A stretch of 63,510 nucleotides of DNA, from assembly GCA_964476375.1 (NCBI GenBank), contig CAYYZW010000323.1:1-63510 (forward strand), in the 5' to 3' direction. The position numbers were made by a program, and so were the translations under genes. This document shows positions 1-7,201 of this stretch, in pieces. The stretch is from SAT2750 sp964476375. GTDB taxonomy: Bacteria > Planctomycetota > Planctomycetia > Pirellulales > Pirellulaceae. Position 1 is the first letter of the stretch. Each line of letters opens with the position of its first letter. The notes under the pieces were generated by a model that saw nothing but the letters and a program-made list of their open reading frames with translations, was not told the origin of the DNA and searched no databases.

Positions 1-24
1 ACCTCCCAGGGCGAGGGAAAAAAG

Positions 25-97
25 TGACCCCTACGGGACTCGAACCCGTGTTGCCGGCGTGAAAGGCCGGAGTCCTAGACCGCTAGACGAAGGGGCC
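25..97 (-). tRNA. tRNA-Glu (anticodon UUC)
   Basis: The reverse complement folds as a 73-nt cloverleaf. The acceptor stem GGCCCCT pairs with AGGGGTC (one G-T pair) and the discriminator base is A. The anticodon arm CCGGC / GCCGG encloses the loop CTTTCAC, which gives anticodon TTC. The T arm contains GGTTCGAGTCC. No CCA is encoded, since the bases after the discriminator do not read CCA, so the CCA end must be added by nucleotidyltransferase. The gene lies downstream of csrA on the same strand. Confidence 0.97.
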
Positions 98-372
98 CTC
101 TCTGCTGCATGCGATTGCCCCCAAGGGGGGGAAGCCGCCACATGGCGATTTTTATAGTCATCGCCGGCAGAAACCGTCAAGTGGTCATTCCCGCCATATG
201 GGAAATATCGCTGCACCAGACCACACCTGGTACCCTCCGATGAGGGCAGGGAACGGGCGCACCACAAGCGCCGGATGATCTCAGGGGGGGGAACATGAGG
301 TTCCAAGGTGGGAAGGGGAACCTCAGCAACGATCGGAAAAATCTCCGGGAGAAAACAGCGTCGACATGCCGC

Positions 373-603
373 CTAGCTGTTATCCTCCGTCGCTTCCGCC
401 TCGCTGGGAGCCCCATCCTGGGCCGCCGCCTCATTCGCCTCATTCTGCTTGATCAAGTCGAAAACCTCACGACGATGAACCGGTACTTCCTTGGGAGCTT
501 CCACCCCCAGGCGCACCTTGTCGCCACGAATATCGACTACCACGATCGTAATGTCATTGTTGATGACAATACTCTCGTTCTTTTTCCTCGACAGAACTAA
601 CAT
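373..603 (-). CDS. csrA: Carbon storage regulator CsrA
   Basis: This 76-aa protein is a CsrA/RsmA RNA-binding translational regulator, a homodimer that binds GGA motifs in mRNA leaders. The N-terminus MLVLSRKKNESIVIN and the following beta-strand segment (VVDIRGDKVRLGVEAP, with PKEVPVHRREVFD after it) match the family almost residue for residue, including the conserved Arg near residue 44 that contacts RNA. The C-terminal 20 residues are an acidic Ala/Glu tail, as in many longer homologues. The ATG start is preceded by AAGGAA about 7 nt upstream. It is transcribed away from the nuo cluster and has no flagellar neighbours here. Confidence 0.96.
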   Translation of the reverse strand: MLVLSRKKNESIVINNDITIVVVDIRGDKVRLGVEAPKEVPVHRREVFDLIKQNEANEAAAQDGAPSEAEATEDNS

Positions 604-1118
604 GGTTCATTCCTTTGCGACAGCACCAGGATCCAATCTCCAAGATGGGTTCCAAGGGGCCGTCATACCACCTGTCACGGTGTGTCAAAACACCTTTTCA
701 TTTCGGGGTTTATGGTGCCTGTATCCGCCAGGACCACCCCCAAAACGGGCATTCCTTCCATTCACTCTACGCCCTCAACGGAGTGAGTCAAGAAACGTCA
801 ACAGGCAGAACCTTCATTTCTCATGTTTATTCCCAAAATGAGGGATATTACCGCTTCAAACCCTCCCATAGTCACAACCGTCAGGGGGCAGGCCAAACCT
901 GTCCAGGAGCATCTAAATACCTCCAGAAAAAGGACTTAAACAGTTCCTTTTACCCCGCTTGCGGACTTTCGTGGGCTCCCTATAATGCAACGAAAATCAC
1001 GTTTTATGGTAACTCCCAGGCGATCTGCCGGCCGACAAAATTCTGCTGTTCCTAATCAAAACAGTACAACCTTTTCAGTACGTGTCCTCCCCCCCTCCCT
1101 GTAAGGGGCAATAACAAG
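604..1118. other. Divergent intergenic region between csrA and nuoI
   Basis: These 515 bases separate the minus-strand csrA from the plus-strand nuoI frame. I see no convincing gene. The open frames here (for example 615-1055) read as low-complexity Ser/His/Pro mixtures with no family resemblance. The region holds a good sigma-70-type promoter for the nuo operon (959-986). It also holds a short inverted repeat, GGTGT / ACACC, around 679-694, followed by TTTT. Confidence 0.7.
959..986 (+). promoter_or_regulatory. Predicted sigma-70 promoter of the nuo operon
   Basis: A perfect -10 hexamer TATAAT lies at 981-986, with a near-consensus -35 TTGCGG at 959-964 and a 16-nt spacer. Transcription would start near 992 and leave a leader of about 125 nt before the nuoI ATG at 1119. 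The match is good by eye, but no start-site data support it. Confidence 0.6.
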
Positions 1119-1295
1119 ATGAGCTCATTTCGCCAGTGGGTGAACAACATCACCCAGACGATCAGCACGGTTGGCCACGGCATGTGAGTCACGCTGCGAT
1201 ACTGGTTCAAGACCTATGCTGGCCGGCGTTCCTACCGGGGTGAAAATTACGACACCTGGACCCACCGTTTCGAGTACCCGGAAAAGCCAGTACCG
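1119..1295 (+). pseudogene. nuoI: 5' part of nuoI, interrupted by in-frame TGA at 1185-1187
   Basis: From ATG 1119 the frame encodes 22 residues (MSSFRQWVNNITQ...), then TGA at 1185-1187. It then runs without interruption through VTLRYWFKTYAGRR and EYPEKPVPV into the ferredoxin domain of NuoI at 1296. The residues on both sides of the stop look like the normal amphipathic N-terminal arm of NuoI, so the reading frame is intact except for one codon. Stop codons of other genes here (nuoA, crcB) are TGA, and this gene uses TGG for Trp, so the code is not altered. A sequencing or assembly error, a recent nonsense mutation, or stop read-through are all possible. Confidence 0.75.
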
Positions 1296-1676
1296 GTGTC
1301 CAATCGATACCGGGGGTTTCATCGCTTTGACCTGACGACCTGTATTGCGTGTGACCAGTGTGCCAAGATTTGCCCGGTCGATTGCATTTACATCGGCAAG
1401 GAACGGGTGGAGAACGGCAAGGGTTTCAAGGTCACTGGCTTTACGATTGACTACTCCAAGTGCATGTTCTGTGCCCTCTGCGTGGAACCCTGCCCGGTGG
1501 ACTGTATCTTCATGGGAGCGACTCATGACCTGAGTTGCTACAGTCGCGACGGATGCCTGGTGGACTACTCCCGTCTTCCGGTCGATGTCAGCTGGGGTCG
1601 CGCAACGCTTAACCCGACCGCCGTGGCCCAGTCCAAGGTCCTGGTCGATCCCATCCACGGTGGCCCCAACCAGTAA
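1296..1676 (+). CDS. nuoI: NADH-quinone oxidoreductase subunit I (open part after the in-frame stop)
   Basis: This is the ferredoxin-like peripheral-arm subunit carrying clusters N6a and N6b, which pass electrons toward N2. Two 4Fe-4S motifs are plain: CIACDQCAKICPVDC and CMFCALCVEPCPVDC. The C-terminus SRDGCLVDYSRL matches the tail region of the family. As drawn, the gene starts at GTG 1296 (126 aa). The full family-length frame would begin at ATG 1119 (185 codons) but contains a TGA at codon 23. Starting at 1296 would lose the N-terminal segment that anchors NuoI to NuoH and the membrane, so the GTG start is probably a gene-caller's choice rather than the native one. It is the first gene of the cluster, 29 nt ahead of the DUF2203 gene, an unusual place for nuoI. 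Confidence 0.88.
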   Translation: MSNRYRGFHRFDLTTCIACDQCAKICPVDCIYIGKERVENGKGFKVTGFTIDYSKCMFCALCVEPCPVDCIFMGATHDLSCYSRDGCLVDYSRLPVDVSWGRATLNPTAVAQSKVLVDPIHGGPNQ

Positions 1677-1705
1677 GCAGGGATTTTCCCGCGTCGAGGT
1701 TTTCC

Positions 1706-2152
1706 ATGTCATCGGAACCGACCCGACTTTTTACACTTGAACAGGCCAATGCCACCTTGCCGCTGGTCCGGGCAATCACCCGGGACCTGGCGACTCTTTC
1801 CTTTGACGTTTTTGAAAGGCACCGGCAGCTGCAGCGCGTGATGGCAGGACGCGAGGTAGATGACAACAGCCCTTACTCCGAGGAACTCGTCCAGGTCCAG
1901 CGCGATCTCGACGAGCAGACCGGCCGACTGGAAGAATACCTGGAAGAACTCAAGCAGCTTGGTGTCGAACCTCGCAAAGGCCCCGGGGGCATGATGGACA
2001 CGGTCGATTTCCCCTCGCTACGCGATGGTCAGACGGTCTACCTCTGCTGGCAACTTGGCGAGGATGAAATAAGCCACTGGCACGACCTGGAAGCCGGATT
2101 TGCCGGCCGACAACAACTGTTTGCCGGGGTAACGACGGAGAAAGAGAGTTAG
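1706..2152 (+). CDS. DUF2203 family protein
   Basis: This 148-aa soluble protein matches the DUF2203 family. The N-terminal signature RLFTLEQANATLPLVRAI (residues 7-24) is followed by a long charged helical region. The C-terminal conserved block reads DTVDFPSLRDGQTVYLCWQL and then GEDEISHWHDLEAGFAGRQ. The function of the family is unknown. There is no signal peptide and there are no membrane segments. It sits between nuoI and nuoA with short spacing and is probably co-transcribed with complex I genes, which could hint at an assembly or regulatory role; that is inference only. Confidence 0.88.
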   Translation: MSSEPTRLFTLEQANATLPLVRAITRDLATLSFDVFERHRQLQRVMAGREVDDNSPYSEELVQVQRDLDEQTGRLEEYLEELKQLGVEPRKGPGGMMDTVDFPSLRDGQTVYLCWQLGEDEISHWHDLEAGFAGRQQLFAGVTTEKES

Positions 2153-2165
2153 CCCTGCCGGGCAA

Positions 2166-2186
2166 GCAGCAGGCCACACCTGCTGC
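2166..2186 (+). other. Stem-loop downstream of the DUF2203 gene
   Basis: A perfect 8-bp inverted repeat, GCAGCAGG and CCTGCTGC, encloses a 5-nt loop 13 bp after the DUF2203 stop codon. No proper T-tract follows, so it is more likely an mRNA-stabilising or attenuating hairpin than a complete intrinsic terminator. The 224-nt gap before nuoA leaves room for a second promoter. Confidence 0.45.
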
Positions 2187-2376
2187 TCACGTTTCAACGA
2201 CGATGGGGAGACTTGCAAAGCACACCCGTACACTTAGAATTTCCTTCTTATACCCGAGTAATCAATGCATGCCGGGATACCTGACCGGACGCTGGCTGGA
2301 GAAACAGCCTGCCGATTTTCAGGGAGCATGGCAGGCACAGCTGGCGACCTGGTTCGCCTCTTTATAGACAAGACTC

Positions 2377-2964
2377 ATGTCGGCTATTGAATCATCAACA
2401 AGCATCGTTGCTTACCTCACGCTGTTCGTGTTGGCCGGCCTGTTGTTCCTGTTTGTGAACCTGTTGGTCGGGTACCTGGTACGGCCGCATAACCCGAGCC
2501 CCGAAAAGGGTGAGATCTACGAGTGTGGCGAGCCGACGATTGGATCGAGCTTCGTCCAGTTCGACCTCCGTTTTTACGTGGTCGCCCTGCTGTTCATTAT
2601 TTTCGATGTCGAAATCGCCTTTTTCTTTCCCTGGGCGACAGTCTTTGGCAAGGCAAACCACCTGCATGATGCCAGCCAGGTCCAGCAGGCAGTCATCCAG
2701 GAGGGGGACGGGGACTTCACATTCAATGCCAATGTCACGGCACTTTACCGGGAACTGGGCGTAGCCAACCCCACTGTGACAGGGGATCCAAAGCTGGCCG
2801 GCCAGCGGATCGCACGTGATGCCAAGGTCCTGGCGCGGGCCACATTGATCGATATTGCTGTCTTTTTTGGGATCCTGCTTATCGGGTTTGCCTACGTCTG
2901 GAAACGAGGCGATCTGGACTGGGTCCGGGCGCTCCAGCAATCAAGGGCTCCTCCTACCGACTGA
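2377..2964 (+). CDS. nuoA: NADH-quinone oxidoreductase subunit A, long form
   Basis: NuoA is a three-helix membrane subunit at the junction between the peripheral and membrane arms. TM1 lies at about 10-35. The conserved loop EIYECGEPTIGSS and QFDLRFY follow, then TM2 with FIIFDVEIAFFFPWA (73-87) and TM3 at about 157-177. At 195 aa it is much longer than the usual 115-140 aa. The excess is a hydrophilic segment of about 65 residues (90-155) between TM2 and TM3. It is followed by nuoC after 47 bp, where many bacteria have nuoB. TGA is the stop. Confidence 0.95.
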   Translation: MSAIESSTSIVAYLTLFVLAGLLFLFVNLLVGYLVRPHNPSPEKGEIYECGEPTIGSSFVQFDLRFYVVALLFIIFDVEIAFFFPWATVFGKANHLHDASQVQQAVIQEGDGDFTFNANVTALYRELGVANPTVTGDPKLAGQRIARDAKVLARATLIDIAVFFGILLIGFAYVWKRGDLDWVRALQQSRAPPTD

Positions 2965-3011
2965 TAACCCCTTCCGGCCCAACGTAAAAGCAGGCTTCGC
3001 GAGAAACAAAA

Positions 3012-3542
3012 ATGAGTGAACAGTCCATTACCGACCAGCTGCAGGCACGATTTGGTGATGCCATCCGGGATGGCGATCCGGACGCGATCGACCAGTGGAT
3101 CGAAGTCGATGCAGATTGCCTGGCCGAAGTCTGCGAGATGCTGCGAGACGAGGAGAATATTCAGCTCGACATGCTCAACTGCATCACCGCGGTAGACTAC
3201 CTGCATACGGATCCCAAGAAAGCCGAGAAGGCGGACTGGGATCCCCACATCGAACTGGTTTATCACCTCAGCAGTATCCGCTACAAGCACACGCTTGTCC
3301 TCAAGGTCAAGCTGGACCGCTGGAATAACGGCCGGGAGGGGGAACTGCCGGTCGTCCCCTCGGTCGCAGGAGTCTGGCGGACTGCCGACTGGCACGAGCG
3401 GGAGGTGTTTGATCTGTCCGGCGTGGAATTCAGTGGTCACCCGGACCTGCGTCGTATCCTCTGTCCCGAGGACTGGGAAGGATACCCGCTGCGAAAAGAC
3501 TATGAACTTCCCAGGGAATACCACGGCATCCGTGGACGGTAG
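3012..3542 (+). CDS. nuoC: NADH-quinone oxidoreductase subunit C
   Basis: NuoC is the 30-kDa peripheral-arm subunit that stabilises NuoD; it has no cofactor. The 176-aa protein carries the diagnostic C-terminal block WHEREVFDLSGVEFSGHPD, then LRRILCPEDWEGYPLRKDY. The N-terminal part is the usual alpha/beta domain. A GAGAAACAAAA stretch precedes the ATG. It lies 33 bp upstream of nuoD and is separate from it, not fused as in some enterobacteria. Confidence 0.96.
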   Translation: MSEQSITDQLQARFGDAIRDGDPDAIDQWIEVDADCLAEVCEMLRDEENIQLDMLNCITAVDYLHTDPKKAEKADWDPHIELVYHLSSIRYKHTLVLKVKLDRWNNGREGELPVVPSVAGVWRTADWHEREVFDLSGVEFSGHPDLRRILCPEDWEGYPLRKDYELPREYHGIRGR

Positions 3543-3575
3543 TTATCCCAACAAGATATTTTTGGCAAGGTAACA

Positions 3576-4781
3576 ATGGCATCCAAGACGGACGACCAGC
3601 GGATTATCGAGTTTGACGTCCGCACGGACGAAATGCTCGTGAACATGGGGCCCCAGCACCCCAGTACACACGGTGTGCTGCGGCTGGTCCTGCGTACCGA
3701 TGGCGAGATTGTCTCCCAGGTCGAGCCACATATCGGGTACCTGCACCGATGTGCGGAGAAGATCGGCGAGAACCTCACCCCCCGCCAGTGGATCCCCTAC
3801 ACCGACCGGATGGACTACCTGGCCGGCATGAACATGAACCTGGGCTGGGCCCTGGTCGTTGAAAAACTGCTGGAGCACCAGATCTCGGACAAGGCCCGTC
3901 ACCTGCGTGTGGTGATTGCTGAGTTGAACCGGATTGCCAGCCACCTGGTAGGAATGGGGGCCTACGGGCTGGATCTGGGGACTTTCAGCCCGTTCCTATA
4001 TGCCTTCCGGGAACGCGAGAAGATCCTCGACCTGTTCGAGGATGTCTGCGGTGCAAGACTGACCTATAGCTATCTCACCCCCGGTGGTGCCACCGCCGAC
4101 CTCCCGCCAGGCTGGCTGCAGCAGTGCGAACTGTTCCTGGACCAGTTCGAACCCATCATCCAGGAATACCACGCACTGCTGACAACCAACGCGATCTTCA
4201 TCAAGCGGACAGCCGGGATCGGTATTATCTCAGCAGAACAGGCGATCAGTTATGGCTGTACCGGCCCGGTTCTGCGTGGCAGTGGCGTGGAGCATGACCT
4301 GCGGTTTAACGGGGAAGAGATCTACACGGAAATGTATGACGGCTACGTCTTCGAGGTGGTCTGTGAGAAAGACGGGCATTACCCGGCGGACGAGGACTAC
4401 CCGGATGTCCCCAGCGAGGCAGTCCTGGGGGATTGCTGGCACCGCTTCTATGTACGCATGCTGGAAGTGGTGCAGAGCGTGAAACTGGTACGCCAGGCAC
4501 TCCAGCGCTACAGCACGGCATCGGGAGATTATGGCGTCCCGATCAAGTTCAACCTGAAGCTCCCCAAGGGCGAAGCTTACCTGGAAACAGAGGCTCCCCG
4601 CGGGCAGATGGGGTTCTACCTGGTCAGTGATGGTTCGGCTATTCCCTGGCGAGCACGAGCCCGCAGCAGTTGTTTCTGCAACCTCTCGATCACGGCGGAG
4701 ATTTGCAAGAACTGCCTGATCGCAGATATTCCGGCTATTGTCGGGTCCTTGGATGTTGTCATGGGAGAGATTGACCGTTAG
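3576..4781 (+). CDS. nuoD: NADH-quinone oxidoreductase subunit D
   Basis: NuoD is the 49-kDa subunit that forms the quinone-reduction cavity with NuoB and NuoH. The 401-aa protein contains the N-terminal GPQHPSTHGVLRLVL (quinone-site His near residue 32), then EPHIGYLHRCAEK, PYTDRMDYLAGM and RIASHLVGMGAYGLDLG. It ends with the family C-terminus IPAIVGSLDVVMGEIDR. Length and motifs are complete. Its essential partner nuoB is not encoded anywhere in the window. Confidence 0.97.
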   Translation: MASKTDDQRIIEFDVRTDEMLVNMGPQHPSTHGVLRLVLRTDGEIVSQVEPHIGYLHRCAEKIGENLTPRQWIPYTDRMDYLAGMNMNLGWALVVEKLLEHQISDKARHLRVVIAELNRIASHLVGMGAYGLDLGTFSPFLYAFREREKILDLFEDVCGARLTYSYLTPGGATADLPPGWLQQCELFLDQFEPIIQEYHALLTTNAIFIKRTAGIGIISAEQAISYGCTGPVLRGSGVEHDLRFNGEEIYTEMYDGYVFEVVCEKDGHYPADEDYPDVPSEAVLGDCWHRFYVRMLEVVQSVKLVRQALQRYSTASGDYGVPIKFNLKLPKGEAYLETEAPRGQMGFYLVSDGSAIPWRARARSSCFCNLSITAEICKNCLIADIPAIVGSLDVVMGEIDR

Positions 4782-4849
4782 CCACCCGGCAGGTGGACAG
4801 GAAAAGAGGGCGCGGAAAACCGTTTAGGATTCTCGAGGAAAAACAGACT

Positions 4850-6163
4850 GTGGCAGAATTCATCAACAGCATCATCGGGCAGGAGGGCGCGACATTCGGA
4901 CATGTCGTCGCTGCGCTGGTCCACTGTGTGCTGTTGCTCCACGTCGTTGCTGTGGGAGCACTGATCTTCATCTGGCTGGAGCGAAAGGTCTCCGGCCGCA
5001 TCCAGGACCGGCTGGGGCCAACCCGCGTGGGAGGCAAGTTTGGCTGGCTGCAGACGCTCGCCGACGGCATCAAGCTGCTTGCCAAGGAGGATGTCACACC
5101 GGATGGAGCCGACCAGATGCTCTTCAAGCTGGCGCCGTATGTCAGCTTTGCTGCCAGCTTTGCTGCCTTTTTGGCCCTGCCGTTCGCCGACGGTTGGGTC
5201 GCCAACAATATCAACTCGGCGGTCTTCTTCGTGCTCGCGGTGCTGGGGCTGGAAGTTTTCGGTGTCATCCTGGCCGGTTATGCATCCGGTTCCAAGTGGT
5301 CCCTGTTCGGGGCGATGCGAGAGGCGGCCCAGGTCGTCAGCTACGAGATCCCGCTCGGACTCTGCGTGGTTGTCCCGGTTTTTCTTGCCGGCACGATGAA
5401 CCTGGTCACCATCGGCAACATGCAGGCGGGCTGGTTTAGCAACTGGTTCCTGCTGCATGATCCTTTCACCTTCTGTGTCTTCTGGATCTTCTTCACCTGC
5501 GCCACTGCCAGTGTGAACCGGGCCCCGTTTGACCTGGCCGAGGCAGAAAGCGAACTGGTTGCTGGCTTTCACACCGAGTACTCGGGGCTGCGCTGGAGTT
5601 TCTTCTTCATGGCCGAGTACGGCTCGATGTTCCTGGTCAGCGGACTCGGGGCAATCCTCTTCTTTGGCGGCTGGAATGGACCGATACCGATCATGCATAT
5701 CATTGGCTGGGCCGACAGTGGCGGACTGACCGGTTACCTGGCCAACCTGGCAGGCTGCGTGAACTTCATGCTCAAGGCGACCGTCGGGGTGACCGTGATG
5801 ATGTGGATTCGCTGGACATTGCCCCGGCTTCGGATTGACCAGGTGATCACCACCTGCCTGAAATACTGTGTCCCGCTGGCATCGGCCTGTTTTATCGGGG
5901 CCGTGGGCTGGGAAGTCATGGACATCTGGTCGCCAAATCACCTGCACCTGGGAAGCACGCCGGCCCACACGGTCAACGAGCAATGGGCAACAGCTCCTCG
6001 TTTCCCGAATGCTGCAGAGCCACTGACGCCCGAGTCTGACGAGTATTTTAAGGACGGGCCGTTGCCCAAGCCCGAGCAACCTGCACCGGAGACGGCCCGC
6101 ATCTCACAGCCCACCGGGCCATCACTGCTCTCGGCCTCCAGCGGGCAGGAGGAATCCCCATGA
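4850..6163 (+). CDS. nuoH: NADH-quinone oxidoreductase subunit H
   Basis: NuoH is the membrane subunit that contacts quinone and couples reduction to proton transfer. Visible motifs are IWLERKVSGRIQDRLGPTRV, DGIKLLAKEDVTP, the helix with MREAAQVVSYEIPLGL, SVNRAPFDLAEAESELVAGF and TEYSGLRWSFFFMAEY. About eight membrane helices are predicted. I prefer GTG 4850 (VAEFINSIIG..., with GAGGAA about 10 nt upstream) over GTG 4793, which adds 19 highly charged residues. The last 70 or so residues form a Pro/Glu/Ser-rich tail that is not part of the usual family core. It overlaps nuoJ by 4 nt. Confidence 0.95.
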   Translation: MAEFINSIIGQEGATFGHVVAALVHCVLLLHVVAVGALIFIWLERKVSGRIQDRLGPTRVGGKFGWLQTLADGIKLLAKEDVTPDGADQMLFKLAPYVSFAASFAAFLALPFADGWVANNINSAVFFVLAVLGLEVFGVILAGYASGSKWSLFGAMREAAQVVSYEIPLGLCVVVPVFLAGTMNLVTIGNMQAGWFSNWFLLHDPFTFCVFWIFFTCATASVNRAPFDLAEAESELVAGFHTEYSGLRWSFFFMAEYGSMFLVSGLGAILFFGGWNGPIPIMHIIGWADSGGLTGYLANLAGCVNFMLKATVGVTVMMWIRWTLPRLRIDQVITTCLKYCVPLASACFIGAVGWEVMDIWSPNHLHLGSTPAHTVNEQWATAPRFPNAAEPLTPESDEYFKDGPLPKPEQPAPETARISQPTGPSLLSASSGQEESP

Positions 6164-6816
6164 TCAACCTGCTCGCTACCAACTGGGGTGACTTTTACTT
6201 CATCCTCTTTGCCGGGATCGCCTGTGTCTTCGCGGTGGCCGTGCTGCTGACCAGCAACGTCGTCCGCATGGCCTTTTACCTGGTTATTTCACTGGGCGCC
6301 ACGGCGGGTCTTTTTTTCCTGGCCGGGGCGGAATTCGTGGGTGCCATGCAGCTGATGATCTATGTCGGTGGAACCCTGGTCCTTTTGATCTTCGGTGTCA
6401 TGCTGACGGCGCAGAGCCGGTTCATCTCCATGAAGACCCACCCGCGTGACTGGCTACTGGCTGTGATTGTCGGTGGCTCGCTGTTGATGCTGCTTTTGAC
6501 AGCTGCCTTCCGGGTTCCCGAATGGCACAACGAGCAGCAGGTCCAGGCTGCCGCGTCCCAGCTGGAAATGGCGGACTCCAAGACCGCCACCCCCCTGGGC
6601 CTGGCCCTGACAGGTGTCCGCGTTGACAAGATTGACCAGGTCGACGACCAGCTCAAGGAAGGCATGTCCGGTTACCTGCTGCCATTCGTCATCGTCTCGA
6701 TCCACCTGCTGGTGGTCTTGATCGGGGCAGCCTACATGGCCCGTGCCAAGCGGGTCGTTCGAGTCAGCCAGGAGGAAGAAGACGAAGAAGCGGCCCCGGC
6801 GGAACAGGACGAATAA
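6160..6816 (+). CDS. nuoJ: NADH-quinone oxidoreductase subunit J
   Basis: NuoJ is a five-helix membrane-arm subunit. The family block AEFVGAMQLMIYVGGTLVLL, which carries the pi-bulge helix TM3, is at 57-76, and the N-terminal helices contain SNVVRMAFYLVISLGATAGL. A hydrophilic stretch of about 45 residues (120-168) lies between TM4 and TM5, longer than usual. The C-terminus is strongly acidic (EEEDEEAAPAEQDE). Translation is coupled to nuoH by an ATGA overlap. Confidence 0.94.
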   Translation: MINLLATNWGDFYFILFAGIACVFAVAVLLTSNVVRMAFYLVISLGATAGLFFLAGAEFVGAMQLMIYVGGTLVLLIFGVMLTAQSRFISMKTHPRDWLLAVIVGGSLLMLLLTAAFRVPEWHNEQQVQAAASQLEMADSKTATPLGLALTGVRVDKIDQVDDQLKEGMSGYLLPFVIVSIHLLVVLIGAAYMARAKRVVRVSQEEEDEEAAPAEQDE

Positions 6817-6863
6817 CTATTTACCTACCAGGGCCCCCCTGGGAACCCAATACAAGACAAACC

Positions 6864-7199
6864 ATGTTGACCATGCTCGCAACCACAACCGTATCCATGT
6901 ACCTGGCCGTCGGCGCCGTGATGTTCGTCGTCGGCGCGGTCTGCATGGCCACCAAACGCAATGCGCTGGGTGTCCTGATGGGAATCGAGCTTGTCCTGAA
7001 TGGTGCCAACATTAATTTCATTGCTTTCGGCAGCCAGTACCTGCGACCTGATTCACTCGGGCTCGATGGCCAGCTGATTGCCTTGTTCGTGATCGTGCTG
7101 GCTGCTGCCGAGGCGGCAGTGGCCCTGGCGATCGCCTTGAACTTTTACAACAACCACACATCGATCGACGTGGATCGAGCTGAAGAGCTGAAGGGTTAA
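6864..7199 (+). CDS. nuoK: NADH-quinone oxidoreductase subunit K
   Basis: NuoK is a three-helix, MrpC-like membrane subunit of complex I. The 111-aa protein shows RNALGVLMGIELVLNGANIN with the TM2 Glu required for proton pumping, and then FVIVLAAAEAAVALAIALNF with the second membrane Glu. The length is typical. ATG 6864 is used, with an in-frame second Met three codons later. It is followed after 2 bp by the GTG start of nuoL. Confidence 0.96.
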   Translation: MLTMLATTTVSMYLAVGAVMFVVGAVCMATKRNALGVLMGIELVLNGANINFIAFGSQYLRPDSLGLDGQLIALFVIVLAAAEAAVALAIALNFYNNHTSIDVDRAEELKG

Positions 7200-7201
7200 T
7201 C

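Noticed and set aside
615..1055. 146-aa open frame between csrA and nuoI
   Set aside because: No family resemblance, Ser/His/Pro-rich composition, and it runs over the predicted nuo promoter.
1185..1187. TGA in nuoI as a selenocysteine or reassigned Trp codon
   Set aside because: NuoI is not a selenoprotein family, and several genes in the window end in TGA while Trp is encoded by TGG throughout, so neither explanation is supported.
2965..3011. Hidden or truncated nuoB between nuoA and nuoC
   Set aside because: Only 47 bp separate the genes, too short for any nuoB remnant.
4778..6079. 433-aa open frame antisense to nuoH
   Set aside because: Shadow of a GC-rich gene on the other strand; no recognisable domains and the sense gene is certain.
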